From Neptunitalea chrysea (GTDB taxonomy: Bacteria > Bacteroidota > Bacteroidia > Flavobacteriales > Flavobacteriaceae), in NCBI RefSeq assembly GCF_027924145.1, contig NZ_BRVP01000003.1, positions 170,776 to 234,775 on the forward strand: 64,000 bases of DNA, given 5' to 3'. Position 1 is the first letter of the stretch. Every line of letters begins with the position of its first letter. The position numbers were made by a program, and so were the translations under genes. Shown here piece by piece: positions 46,292 to 56,011 of this stretch. The notes beneath the pieces were generated by a model that worked only from the letters and a program-made list of their open reading frames with translations, was not told the DNA's origin and searched no databases.

Positions 46292-47647
46292 ATGAAAAAA
46301 CTATTGCTGTTAGCAGTTGCAATTACCTTCTTAAGTAGCTGCGGGAAAAATGACCGTGGTGAGCTTGTCGGGGACAAAGGGAAGAGATGGTTTTCTGAGA
46401 AGCCTTATGGAATGGCTTTAATCCCTGGTGGCTCATTTATAATGGGTAAGTCAGATGATGATTTGGCAAATACGATGAATGCCCCAACCAAAACTGTAAC
46501 TGTTCCTTCTTTCTATATGGATGAAACAGAAATCACTAATAGCGAATACCGTCAAATGGTAAATTGGGTTAGAGATTCTGTTGTTAGAGTTAAGTTAGCG
46601 GAATTCGCTGATTTAAATTCTTTAACTCCTGAAGAGGGTGGTATTGGAGATTATTCATTTAAAGATGTAGATACTACAGATTTAAATGAGTATCAAAAAT
46701 ACATTCTAGAGAAATCAATGTTAAGTTCTGGGTATTCAGGAAGACGTCTTAATTGGGATGTTGATCTTATTTGGGATCATAATGATTACCCTGATGAGTA
46801 TTATACTGAAATTATGGTGGATAGCGTGTATATTCCTGTAGAGGAAGCATACAATGGTCAGCCTACTGTGAAAACAGATATCCTTAACTTTAGATATACG
46901 TGGATGGATATTGAAGCTGCGGCTAAAAACAAAAATCCTGAGAAGACAAGAAAAGATTTTATTAGAACAGATACGGTGCCGGTTTATCCTGATACTACTG
47001 TTTGGGTGAAAGATTTTGAATATGCTTACAATGAACCAATGCACAATGAATATTTCTGGCATTCTGCTTATGATGAGTATCCGGTTGTTGGGGTTGACTG
47101 GAAACAAGCTAGAGCTTTTTGTGAGTGGAGGTTCTTATATAAAAATATATACAATACTTCTAATGGAATGCAGCCTGTTAATAAATTCAGATTACCAACT
47201 GAAGCAGAATGGGAATATGCAGCTAGAGGTGGTATTGAGTCTGGTACATATCCATGGGGAGGTCCTTACATGATGAACAGTACTGGGTGTTTCTTAGCAA
47301 ACTTTAAGCCATTAAGAGGTGATTATGCTGCTGATCAGGCGTTGTACACTGTAGAAGCAGAAACTTTTGAGGCAAACGATTTTGGGTTATATAATATGTC
47401 TGGAAACGTAGCAGAGTGGACCAACTCTACTTACGATCCTGAATCTTATCAGTATGAATCTACAATGAGTCCTAACGTAATCGATAGTATGAATCGTAAG
47501 AAAGTAATTAGAGGTGGATCTTGGAAAGATGTTGCCTATATGTTACAGGTGAGTACTAGAGATTGGGAATATCAGGATTCTGCGAGAAGCTATATTGGTT
47601 TCAGAACTGTACAAGATTATATGGGAACAGACGTAGTCTTCAATTAA
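46292..47647 (+). CDS. gldK: Gliding motility / type IX secretion lipoprotein GldK
   Basis: GldK is an outer-membrane lipoprotein that forms a periplasmic ring with GldN in the type IX secretion system. The 451-residue protein has lipobox LSSC (cysteine 17) and a formylglycine-generating enzyme-like (sulfatase-modifying) domain. This is marked by GMALIPGGSFIMGKSDDD (near 40-57), FYMDETEITNSEYRQMV, RLPTEAEWEYAARGG, SGNVAEWTNSTYD and the final VIRGGSWKD. The large insert near 95-235 is typical of GldK. It starts the four-gene gld operon. Confidence 0.96.
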   Translation: MKKLLLLAVAITFLSSCGKNDRGELVGDKGKRWFSEKPYGMALIPGGSFIMGKSDDDLANTMNAPTKTVTVPSFYMDETEITNSEYRQMVNWVRDSVVRVKLAEFADLNSLTPEEGGIGDYSFKDVDTTDLNEYQKYILEKSMLSSGYSGRRLNWDVDLIWDHNDYPDEYYTEIMVDSVYIPVEEAYNGQPTVKTDILNFRYTWMDIEAAAKNKNPEKTRKDFIRTDTVPVYPDTTVWVKDFEYAYNEPMHNEYFWHSAYDEYPVVGVDWKQARAFCEWRFLYKNIYNTSNGMQPVNKFRLPTEAEWEYAARGGIESGTYPWGGPYMMNSTGCFLANFKPLRGDYAADQALYTVEAETFEANDFGLYNMSGNVAEWTNSTYDPESYQYESTMSPNVIDSMNRKKVIRGGSWKDVAYMLQVSTRDWEYQDSARSYIGFRTVQDYMGTDVVFN

Positions 47648-47698
47648 TAACCACAACAAAAAAACAACTATTACTTAAACTAAATTATTTTTATTATT

Positions 47699-48355
47699 AT
47701 GGCAAAGTCGAAAACAGGAAAGAAAGTTATGAATATGGTCTACGGACTAGGAGCTTCAGTTGTAATTATTGGTGCATTATTTAAGTTAACGCACTGGGAA
47801 TTTGGGTTCTTAAATGGTACAGTAATGTTAGCTGCTGGATTAATTACAGAAGCTGGAATTTTCGCTATTGCTGCATTTGAGCCTGTAGAAGAAGAATTGG
47901 ACTGGACAAAAGTTTATCCTGAATTAGCTGGCGGACCAGGTGCTCCAAAAAAAGGTAAGTCTACTGAAGTTGAGGTAGCAGAAGCTCAAGGAGCTTTATC
48001 TAAGAAATTAGATGAAATGTTAAAAGATGCTAAGATTGATGCACAGTTAATGCAAAGCTTAGGTGCTAGCATTAAAAACTTTGAGGGTGCTGCTAAAAAT
48101 ATCGCTCCAACTGTTGATGCTGTTGCTTCTACTAAGAAATATGGTGAAGAAATGCAATTGGCTGCTAACCAATTAGAGTCTTTAAATAGCCTATATAAAG
48201 TACAATTAGAAAGTGCTTCTAAAAATGCTGCTATAAACGAGGAGGTTGCTGCTAACGCTGGTGAGTTAAAAACTCAAATGGCTAGTTTAACGTCTAACTT
48301 GGCTTCATTGAATGGTGTTTATGGTGGAATGCTTTCTGCAATGAACAGAAACTAA
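47699..48355 (+). CDS. gldL: Gliding motility / type IX secretion motor protein GldL
   Basis: GldL is the inner-membrane stator part of the GldLM motor that uses the proton gradient to drive secretion and gliding. The 218-residue protein has two membrane helices near 14-34 and 38-58, with the conserved acidic residue in LITEAGIFAI. A helical cytoplasmic domain rich in alanine and glutamine (about 95-215) follows. It lies 51 bases after gldK. Confidence 0.95.
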   Translation: MAKSKTGKKVMNMVYGLGASVVIIGALFKLTHWEFGFLNGTVMLAAGLITEAGIFAIAAFEPVEEELDWTKVYPELAGGPGAPKKGKSTEVEVAEAQGALSKKLDEMLKDAKIDAQLMQSLGASIKNFEGAAKNIAPTVDAVASTKKYGEEMQLAANQLESLNSLYKVQLESASKNAAINEEVAANAGELKTQMASLTSNLASLNGVYGGMLSAMNRN

Positions 48356-48418
48356 TTAGTAGTTATTACTAATAAGTAAATGTTAATTCAATTAATTTTA
48401 AAATTTAATTAGAAGAAA

Positions 48419-49978
48419 ATGGCAGGAGGAAAATTATCTCCGCGTCAGAGGATGATTAACTTGATGTATCTTGTTTTCATCGCTATGTTGGCGCTAAATA
48501 TGAGTAAAGAAGTGTTATCAGCTTTTGGTCTGATGACAGAAAAATTAGAGGCTTCTAATGCAGATGCAGCTGTTAGAAACACTGCATTTATGGCTAACCT
48601 AGAAGTAAAAAGTAAGGAAGAGCCGGCTAAGTATGAGCCGTTGGTTGCTAAAGCGAACGTGATTAAAGCAAAAGGGGATGATTTATATAGTTTTATAGAG
48701 TCTTTAAAAGATGAGATGAATAAAACAGTAGACGACCCTAAAGAATACGAAGTAAAGGATAAACCTGATTTCTTAGATGAGAAATTTTTTAACGCTGGCG
48801 GTTTAAAACCAGATGGTAAGAAGTTCTTAAGTATGATTGAGGATTATAGAAATACTGTAGTAAAAACAATTGAGGGTGATTACCCAAGTATTGCAGAAGG
48901 TGTTGATCATAAGTTTAGCACCGACAAAGTAGTAAACAAAGATGGTGTTAAGGTTGATTGGATGAATTATAATTATGAAGGATATCCAATGGTGGCTTCT
49001 GAAACTAAGTTGACACAATTACAGGCAGATATTAAATCTACAGAATCTGAGGTTTTATCTGCTATGTTACAAGGTCAGTTAAAGATGGAGGCTAACATGA
49101 ATAACTTTACTACTATTATGGAAACACCAAAACCAGCTTATTTCGCTTCTGATAAGTTTGATGGTTCTATTGTATTAGGTAAAACAGATGCTAAGACAAA
49201 ACCGAATAAAGTAACGCTTACGTTAGATGGTAGACCACTTACCAAAGGAGATTACGAAATTATTGACGGTAAAGTTAAATTAAATATAGCTGCTGGTAAT
49301 ACTGGGGATCACAAAATTGAAGGTGAATTATTATTTAAACGTGATGGTGAAGATCAAATAGTAAAAGTAGATCAAGGTTATACTGTAATACCAATGCCTA
49401 ACTCTGCTACTATTGCTGCAGATAAGATGAACGTTGTGTACCGTGGTGTTGCTAACCCAATGACAGTTTCTTTTGCTGGTGTTGACGAAAATAAAGTGAG
49501 TGCTTCTGCTGCAGGACATAGCTTTACTAAATCTGGTAATGGTTATATCTTAAAGCCAGGTGCTGGTAAAGAAGTTACCATTAAAGTAAATGGTACGTTG
49601 CCTAATGGCACTTCTGTTTCAGACTCTAAGAAATTCAGAATTAAGGATTTACCTAAGCCTGTAGGTTCTATGTTTAAAATGGTTGACGATGTAATAGAGT
49701 TACCAAAGGGTAGTATTACTGCTGGTGCTGTTGAAGCACAGTTTGGTGATGATTTTGATTTCAACCTACCACTTGTAGTAAAATCATTTGTTATTGCAGT
49801 TCCTGGTCAGGCTCCGATACCTGTTAATGGTAGTAAAATGTCTGGTCCTGCTAAGAATGCAATTAGTAAAGCAAAAAGAGGTGATGTAATACGTATTATT
49901 GAAATTAAAGCATCAGCTCCATCTGCTCCAGGTGTTAAAATCCAAAAAGTGGCTCCTATTTCTATAGAAGTGCAATAA
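48419..49978 (+). CDS. gldM: Gliding motility / type IX secretion motor protein GldM
   Basis: GldM spans the periplasm and couples the GldL motor to the GldK-GldN ring. The 519-residue protein starts MAGGKLSPRQRMINLMYLVF, with one membrane helix at about 12-32 (including LNMSKEVLSAF just after). Long helical and beta-rich domains follow, with VYRGVANPMTVSFAGV near 341-356 typical of the D2-D3 domains. It is normal in length. Confidence 0.96.
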   Translation: MAGGKLSPRQRMINLMYLVFIAMLALNMSKEVLSAFGLMTEKLEASNADAAVRNTAFMANLEVKSKEEPAKYEPLVAKANVIKAKGDDLYSFIESLKDEMNKTVDDPKEYEVKDKPDFLDEKFFNAGGLKPDGKKFLSMIEDYRNTVVKTIEGDYPSIAEGVDHKFSTDKVVNKDGVKVDWMNYNYEGYPMVASETKLTQLQADIKSTESEVLSAMLQGQLKMEANMNNFTTIMETPKPAYFASDKFDGSIVLGKTDAKTKPNKVTLTLDGRPLTKGDYEIIDGKVKLNIAAGNTGDHKIEGELLFKRDGEDQIVKVDQGYTVIPMPNSATIAADKMNVVYRGVANPMTVSFAGVDENKVSASAAGHSFTKSGNGYILKPGAGKEVTIKVNGTLPNGTSVSDSKKFRIKDLPKPVGSMFKMVDDVIELPKGSITAGAVEAQFGDDFDFNLPLVVKSFVIAVPGQAPIPVNGSKMSGPAKNAISKAKRGDVIRIIEIKASAPSAPGVKIQKVAPISIEVQ

Positions 49979-50003
49979 ATAAACTCAAAACGAAACGTAT
50001 AGT

Positions 50004-50897
50004 ATGAATTGGAAGAAAGTATTATTAGTAGTTGCCTTAACCTTTGTAGTAGGATCTGAATTAGTTTCTGCTCAGGTTAATATTCTTACTGCAAAGAAGC
50101 CTGAGGAAATTGGTACCCCTTCTAAAGAGGATTCAATTTCTCCTAGTAAACCAATCCCTTACGGGTATGTTAGCGATAGAGATATTCTTTGGAAAAGAGA
50201 AGTTTGGGAATTTGTCGATTTAGATGAAAGAGTAAACTTTCCTTTATATTACCCAACTGAAGAGTTGTCTGCTAGAAAATCATTATTTATGGTTTTAAAG
50301 GAGGGTCTTATGGCTGATAAATTAGATGTTTATAGAGATTCTTATTTTAGTGAGAAAGTGGAGGGTTACGATCAAATCGAGTATGTGTTATCTCGTATGG
50401 ATACGTTGCCAGCAGCTTACAACTTTATGAATGCTAATCCGGGTGAGCCATTACCAGAAGGGTATGTAAATAAAATTGAAATTTTACCTCAGGATATTCA
50501 AGGATATAAAATTAGAGGTGTATGGTATTTTGACAAACGTCAGGGAGAACTTAAATACAGATTAATTGGTATTGCGCCAGTTTCTAAGAGTGTTTATGAT
50601 CTTAAGAATGATGAGATTACTGATTATATCGATTTATTCTGGGTTTGGTATCCTAGTGCCAGAGAGTTAATGTATGAAGCTAAAGCTTTCAATGAACGTA
50701 ACTCTGCTACCCCTATATCATTTGATCATTTATTGAACTCCAGAAGATTTAGTGCTACTATTTACAAAGTAGAGAACGTTTATGGAGATCGTGATATAGA
50801 TGATTATATTCAAGATAATGCATTGTTCCAATTATTAGAGTCTGATCGTATTAAAGAACAGATTAGAGATATGGAACAAGATATGTGGACATACTAG
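50004..50897 (+). CDS. gldN: Gliding motility / type IX secretion ring protein GldN
   Basis: GldN is the periplasmic partner of GldK in the secretion ring. The 297-residue protein has a signal peptide (MNWKKVLLVVALTFVVGSEL, cleaved near SAQ) and the family's DRDILWKREVWEFVDLDERV near 58-77. The middle carries GYKIRGVWYFDKRQGELKYR, and the C-terminus is helical. It ends the operon, and a strong terminator follows 28 bases later. Confidence 0.95.
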   Translation: MNWKKVLLVVALTFVVGSELVSAQVNILTAKKPEEIGTPSKEDSISPSKPIPYGYVSDRDILWKREVWEFVDLDERVNFPLYYPTEELSARKSLFMVLKEGLMADKLDVYRDSYFSEKVEGYDQIEYVLSRMDTLPAAYNFMNANPGEPLPEGYVNKIEILPQDIQGYKIRGVWYFDKRQGELKYRLIGIAPVSKSVYDLKNDEITDYIDLFWVWYPSARELMYEAKAFNERNSATPISFDHLLNSRRFSATIYKVENVYGDRDIDDYIQDNALFQLLESDRIKEQIRDMEQDMWTY

Positions 50898-50924
50898 TTT
50901 TTAAATCCAATTCATAACAGTATA

Positions 50925-50956
50925 AAAAAATGCGTCTTTTATAAGACGCATTTTTT
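50925..50956 (+). terminator. Intrinsic terminator after gldN
   Basis: AAAAAATGCGTCTT (50925-50938) pairs with AAGACGCATTTTTT (50943-50956) around loop TTAT. It ends the gld operon. Confidence 0.9.
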
Positions 50957-50967
50957 ATTTTTGGTAT

Positions 50968-52029
50968 ATGGTAGACTACTTAATTATAGGTTCGGGGTTG
51001 GCTGGGGTTTCTTTTGCTAAAGAGTTGTTAGCAAATGATAAGTCGTTTTGCGTTATTTCTGATGATTCTCAGCAATCATCTCAAGTTGCTGGAGCACTTT
51101 ATAACCCCGTTATCTTAAAACGTTTTACACCTGTTTGGAAAGCGGATGAACAATTGTTGAAGCTACATGAAACCTTTGGCTATTATGAGAAGTTCTTCGG
51201 TGCGTCTTTATTAGAAGATTTACCTGTGTATAGAAGGTTTGCTAGTGTAGAGGAGCAAAATGGGTGGTTTGAGGCTTCGGATAATCCGAAACTTAATAGG
51301 TATTTAAATACTGATTTAAAATCGAATACTTTTATAAGTATTGATGCCGATTTTAGGTTTGGGAAAGTAAATGATACGGGTAGATTGGCTATTAGTAAAT
51401 TGATTAGCTTGTTTAAGACTCATTTTCAAAAGAAGAATTTATTTATATCGGATACTTTTGACTATAGGTTGCTAAAAATAGAGCTTGGTGGGTTTGTTTA
51501 TAAGGATGTTATAGCTAAAAACGTTATTTTTTGTGATGGTTATGGATTAATGAAAAATCCATACTTTAATTATTTACCACTTAGAGGGACCAAAGGGGAA
51601 TTGCTGGTTATTAAAGCTCCGGAGTTAAAAGTTGATGTGGTAATTAAGTCGGCCGGATTTATTATTCCATTAGGAAATGATTTGTATAAGATTGGAGCTA
51701 CGTATAATCACGATGATAAAAATAATATTCCGTCTAAAAAAGGAAGGCAAGAGTTGTTAGATAAAATTGCTGGTTTAATCAAGTGTGATTTTGAAATAGT
51801 GAACCAATTAGCAGGAGTTAGACCTACAGTTGCCGATAGACGTCCGTTAGTAGGAGAACATCCTGCTCATAAAAATATGTATATACTTAATGGTCTGGGT
51901 ACACGCGGAGTAATGATAGGTCCGTATGCTGCAGATATATTATATAAACATATCTATAATGCTGCAGATATTCCTTCAGAAATGAATGTTATTAGATTTA
52001 AAAAGCGTTGGTTAAAGGCTAATGCTTAG
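50968..52029 (+). CDS. FAD-dependent oxidoreductase (DAO family)
   Basis: This 353-residue flavoprotein has the dinucleotide-binding motif IIGSGLAGVSFAKEL at 6-20 and the D-amino-acid-oxidase layout. LPLRGTKGELLVI lies near 208-220 and a C-terminal NGLGTRGVMIGPYAA near 310-324 for the second FAD contact. The substrate is unknown. It often follows gldN in flavobacteria. A TATTTTTG box at 50956-50963 ends five bases before the ATG and overlaps the terminator tail, so a leaderless transcript is possible. Its end overlaps the convergent DUF983 gene by 11 bases. Confidence 0.88.
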   Translation: MVDYLIIGSGLAGVSFAKELLANDKSFCVISDDSQQSSQVAGALYNPVILKRFTPVWKADEQLLKLHETFGYYEKFFGASLLEDLPVYRRFASVEEQNGWFEASDNPKLNRYLNTDLKSNTFISIDADFRFGKVNDTGRLAISKLISLFKTHFQKKNLFISDTFDYRLLKIELGGFVYKDVIAKNVIFCDGYGLMKNPYFNYLPLRGTKGELLVIKAPELKVDVVIKSAGFIIPLGNDLYKIGATYNHDDKNNIPSKKGRQELLDKIAGLIKCDFEIVNQLAGVRPTVADRRPLVGEHPAHKNMYILNGLGTRGVMIGPYAADILYKHIYNAADIPSEMNVIRFKKRWLKANA

Positions 52030-52420
52030 AAGCTGCATATTTTTGTACAGCTTCAGGATTATATTTAATAAATATGTTCACCCAGATATTTCTAGATACT
52101 CTTAAAATAATAGGGTAAAACGCTATTAAAACTACACCAATAGCAATAAAGGCTGTTAATAAATCTGATCCTAAAAAGAAGTAGCTTATGATAAAGGCGG
52201 CTACAGAGAATGCGATACTTACCGCATAACTTACATACATAGCACCATAGAAAAAGGAAGGCTCAATTTTGTATATTTGACCACAATGTGAACATTGGTC
52301 ATGCATTTCTAAGGTTTTAGATAATTGGTAAGGATTTTTACTTGTATACATAGATTCTTCCTGACATCTTGGACAAGTACCTTTAAAAATGCTATTTAAT
52401 TTTGTTCCTTTGCTAAACAT
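52019..52420 (-). CDS. DUF983 domain-containing membrane protein
   Basis: This 133-residue protein has an N-terminal zinc-ribbon-like part with CPRC (near 15-18) and CSHC (near 38-41), then two membrane segments (about 57-77 and 82-106), as in DUF983. Function is unknown. It is convergent with the FAD oxidoreductase, with an 11-base overlap at the ends. A minus-strand TAATTTTG box (52443-52436) lies 16 bases before its ATG. Confidence 0.87.
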   Translation of the reverse strand: MFSKGTKLNSIFKGTCPRCQEESMYTSKNPYQLSKTLEMHDQCSHCGQIYKIEPSFFYGAMYVSYAVSIAFSVAAFIISYFFLGSDLLTAFIAIGVVLIAFYPIILRVSRNIWVNIFIKYNPEAVQKYAASKH

Positions 52421-52435
52421 GCTTAATTGTTTTTA

Positions 52436-52443
52436 CAAAATTA
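52436..52443 (-). promoter_or_regulatory. -7 box of the DUF983 gene
   Basis: On the minus strand this reads TAATTTTG, matching TAnnTTTG. No TTG is seen at the usual distance upstream. Confidence 0.4.
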
Positions 52444-52485
52444 AGAAAAGAGTAGTAAGTTGTTTGTAACTATAGTCACAAAATA

Positions 52486-54399
52486 ATGTTGAATATACAT
52501 AATTTATCAGTATCCTTTGGGGGAGTTTATTTATTTGAAGAAGTCTCGTTTAGACTTAATGCAGGTGACCGTGTAGGGTTGGTTGGTAAAAATGGTGCCG
52601 GAAAGTCTACCATGCTAAAATTACTGTCTAAAGATATGGAGCCCGATACCGGTGTTATTGCCTCTGATAAAGATGTACAGATAGGGTTTTTGAAACAAGA
52701 TATTGATTTTGTTTTAGGGAGAACTGTACTAGAGGAAGCCTATCAGGCCTTTGAAGAGATCAAGGCATTGGAATTGGCAATGGATCAGGTAAATCATGAG
52801 TTGGCTAATCGTACCGATTACGAAAGTGAGGGGTACCATGAGTTAATGGTAAAATTGAATGATGTATCCCACAGATACGAAATTTTAGGAGGATACAATT
52901 ATCAGGGAGATACCGAAAAGATATTGTTAGGGCTTGGTTTTAAACGCGAAGATTTTGAAAAAATTACAGATACCTTTTCAGGAGGGTGGCGTATGCGTAT
53001 AGAGTTGGCAAAGCTATTGTTACAAAATAATGACGTGTTGCTGTTAGATGAGCCTACTAACCATTTAGATATAGAATCGATTATTTGGTTGGAGCAATTT
53101 CTTAAAGGGTATTCGGGAGTTGTGGTAATTGTATCTCACGATAAAATGTTTTTAGATAATGTAACCAATCGTACTATTGAAATCTCTTTAGGCCAGATTT
53201 ATGATTATAACAAGCCGTATTCAGAATATTTAGTAACCCGAGAAGAGTTGCGTACACAACAACTGGCGGCACAGAAAAATCAAGAGAAGCAAATACAGCA
53301 AACGGAGAAGTTAATTGAAAAGTTTAGAGCAAAAGCTTCTAAGGCTTCTATGGCGCAATCATTAATTAAAAAATTAGATAGAATAGATCGTATAGAGGTT
53401 GATGAAGATGATAATGCGGTAATGCATATTCAGTTTCCGGTATCGGTACAACCGGGTAAGGTGGTACTAGAAATTGATAAAGCTTCTAAAAGCTATGGCG
53501 ATAAGCAAATACTAAAAGAACTAGATTTATTAGTAGAGCGTGGTAGCAAAATAGCCTTTGTAGGGCAGAATGGTCAGGGGAAAACAACCTTGGCTAAAAT
53601 GATTGTTACTGAAATTAATTACACCGGAAATATAAAATTAGGACATAATGTGCAATTGGGATATTTTGCACAAAATCAGGCAGAATATTTAGATGGAGAA
53701 ATTACCATATTAGATACTATGTTGAGCGCAGCAAATGATGGTAATCGTACAAAGGTTCGTGATATATTAGGTTCGTTTTTATTTAGAGGAGATGATGTAG
53801 ATAAGAAAGTAAAAGTACTTTCGGGGGGAGAGCGTAACCGTTTGGCGTTAGCTAAAATGCTATTACAACCCTTTAACGTGTTGGTAATGGATGAGCCTAC
53901 CAACCACTTAGATATAAAATCTAAAAACGTTTTAAAGCAGGCACTGCAAAGCTTTGAAGGAACCTTATTATTGGTGTCTCACGATAGAGATTTTTTACAG
54001 CAGCTAACAGATAAGGTATATGAGTTTAAAGACAAAAAGATTAAGGAATATCTAGGAGACATAAACGATTACTTAGAGCAGCGTAATGCAGATAATTTTA
54101 GAGCTATTGAAAAGAAGGATGAAGTAAAAGAAAATAAGCCAACGGAGAACAAAGCGATATCTTATGAAGCTCAGAAGAAAATAAAATCCTTAAAAAATAG
54201 ATTGAGTAAGGTTGAAAGTACTATTGCTGATTTAGAAAAACAAATAGCTGAGATTGACGTTGAGCTAGCTATTAATTATGATGAAATGGTAGCTAAACCC
54301 AATTTTTTTGATATTTATCAAAAGAAAAAAGATACTTTGGAAAGTTTAATGGAGGATTGGGAGAAAATTCATGAAGAAATTGAAGTGGCTTCTATGTAA
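52486..54399 (+). CDS. ABC-F family ATPase
   Basis: This 637-residue protein has two ATP-binding cassettes and no membrane segment, as in the ABC-F group of ribosome-associated factors. Walker A sites are GKNGAGKST (about 34-42) and GQNGQGKTT (about 360-368). The signature sequences are FSGGWRMRIELAK (near 165) and LSGGERNRLALAK (near 447), and Walker B sites are LLLDEPTNHLD and VMDEPTNHLD. A charged linker (about 240-320) joins them and a coiled-coil C-terminal domain (about 560-635) ends the protein. It most resembles the Uup/YheS/YdiF-type translation factors. Confidence 0.93.
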   Translation: MLNIHNLSVSFGGVYLFEEVSFRLNAGDRVGLVGKNGAGKSTMLKLLSKDMEPDTGVIASDKDVQIGFLKQDIDFVLGRTVLEEAYQAFEEIKALELAMDQVNHELANRTDYESEGYHELMVKLNDVSHRYEILGGYNYQGDTEKILLGLGFKREDFEKITDTFSGGWRMRIELAKLLLQNNDVLLLDEPTNHLDIESIIWLEQFLKGYSGVVVIVSHDKMFLDNVTNRTIEISLGQIYDYNKPYSEYLVTREELRTQQLAAQKNQEKQIQQTEKLIEKFRAKASKASMAQSLIKKLDRIDRIEVDEDDNAVMHIQFPVSVQPGKVVLEIDKASKSYGDKQILKELDLLVERGSKIAFVGQNGQGKTTLAKMIVTEINYTGNIKLGHNVQLGYFAQNQAEYLDGEITILDTMLSAANDGNRTKVRDILGSFLFRGDDVDKKVKVLSGGERNRLALAKMLLQPFNVLVMDEPTNHLDIKSKNVLKQALQSFEGTLLLVSHDRDFLQQLTDKVYEFKDKKIKEYLGDINDYLEQRNADNFRAIEKKDEVKENKPTENKAISYEAQKKIKSLKNRLSKVESTIADLEKQIAEIDVELAINYDEMVAKPNFFDIYQKKKDTLESLMEDWEKIHEEIEVASM

Positions 54400-54463
54400 C
54401 TCATTCAAAATTACTTAGTATTTTAGCAGGAGTGTTTATAAGATTTTTAGGTTAATAGAATAA

Positions 54464-56011
54464 ATGAATCCAAAGAAGATAGTCCTTTACATAGTAGCAG
54501 TACTTGTGGTAATGCTTGGTGTTACCGCTTTAAGTACAAAGGTGATGAGTGATGGTGAAGAAACGGAAGGGTTTCAGTTGATGGGGGTAACGGTAAAGTA
54601 TCCTACTACCAAGAGTTTCTTCAAGGAAAAGCCTAAAAAGAAAAAAAACAACAAACAAATAGATAGTATTGTTAACTCAATTGAGACTATAGTAGCTGAT
54701 ATAGAAGGAGATACCTCTGATGTTGATGAAGAAGAAGTAATAGATACTACAGTACAGAAAGTAAAAGTACCTGACTTTACGAAAATTGATACGTCAAAAA
54801 TACAGCGTATAGCCTATCCTGAGAACAAAGCAGAGTTTATAGCGAAGTTGCGTGAGCAAATTAAAAAGCCGCATTCCAGAATTATACATTATGGAGACTC
54901 TCAGCTAGAAGGCGATCGTATTTCTGCCTACATCCGTAATCGTTTACAAGGTATTTATGGAGGCGGTGGTCCTGGTTTTATTCCTATTAAACAGGTGTAT
55001 CATCAATTAAGTGCAAATGTTACGTGTAGTGATAACTGGTTGCGCTATGCAGCATTTGATCCTACCCAGAAAAGGTTCAATCACAAAAAATATGGAGTGT
55101 ATACTTCACTATCTCGATTCACAGTACCGTTACAGGTTCCTATAGATAGTGTAGATATCGATACTTTTCCTATAGTTGATGCAACCATTAATGTAGGGTA
55201 TTCAAAACGAGCCTATGCTAATTTTAGAAAATTTAATACCGTTACATTGCACTATGGCCGTAACTTAACACCTACCAGTTTAAAGGTGTTTAATAATGAT
55301 AGCCTTATTAAGCAAGACTCTCTAAAACTAGATACCTTATATCATGCATATACGGTTAAGTTAAAAGAGGCACCTACCAATTTAAGATTTGAATTTGGTT
55401 CTAAAATAAGTCCTGATTTTTACGGTTTAACTTTAGATGCGCCAACAGGTGTTACACTCGATAATGTAGCAATGCGGGGTGCATCGGGTACAGTGTTCAA
55501 AAAATTGTCTGATACCAACTTTGGTAGCATGGTGAAACAATTGAGTCCTGATGTATTCATATTTCAATATGGAGGAAATACGGTACCCTACCTAAAAGAT
55601 TCATTGGGAGTAAATAATTATTCTAGGTATGTGCTAAGTAACGTAAATTGGGTAAGGCGTAAGGCACCGGAAGCAACTATATTGTTTATAGGACCTTCTG
55701 ATATGACAACTTCGAAGGATGGGATTTTCTATACATATGAATTGCTACCTTACCTAAATGCGAAATTAAAAGCTACGTGCTTACAGAATAATATAGCCTA
55801 TTGGGATATGTTTGGTGCTATGGGAGGTGATAACTCAATGGAGCATTGGGTAGATCAAGGACTAGCAGGTACTGATTATACACATTTTACGCCTAAAGGG
55901 ACTAAGATTATATCAGAGTTATTTTTTATAGCTTTGTATCTAGACCTATCGGAGAAACCTGTACAGACTGACGAAATGAAAGTGCAATCAAATGAACAAG
56001 AGACGTTTTAG
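54464..56011 (+). CDS. SGNH/GDSL-type hydrolase, membrane-anchored
   Basis: This 515-residue protein has an N-terminal membrane anchor (about 5-25) and a low-complexity, acidic, lysine-rich linker (about 45-105). A SGNH domain follows with block I GDSQ (144-147), a block III-like GGN (QYGGNTVPY) and block V DYTH (471-474), so the catalytic Ser, Asp and His are present. It is likely periplasmic. It is followed with no gap by a second SGNH gene and then an MBOAT gene, so I infer a role in O-acylation of an envelope polymer. The acceptor is unknown. Confidence 0.85.
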   Translation: MNPKKIVLYIVAVLVVMLGVTALSTKVMSDGEETEGFQLMGVTVKYPTTKSFFKEKPKKKKNNKQIDSIVNSIETIVADIEGDTSDVDEEEVIDTTVQKVKVPDFTKIDTSKIQRIAYPENKAEFIAKLREQIKKPHSRIIHYGDSQLEGDRISAYIRNRLQGIYGGGGPGFIPIKQVYHQLSANVTCSDNWLRYAAFDPTQKRFNHKKYGVYTSLSRFTVPLQVPIDSVDIDTFPIVDATINVGYSKRAYANFRKFNTVTLHYGRNLTPTSLKVFNNDSLIKQDSLKLDTLYHAYTVKLKEAPTNLRFEFGSKISPDFYGLTLDAPTGVTLDNVAMRGASGTVFKKLSDTNFGSMVKQLSPDVFIFQYGGNTVPYLKDSLGVNNYSRYVLSNVNWVRRKAPEATILFIGPSDMTTSKDGIFYTYELLPYLNAKLKATCLQNNIAYWDMFGAMGGDNSMEHWVDQGLAGTDYTHFTPKGTKIISELFFIALYLDLSEKPVQTDEMKVQSNEQETF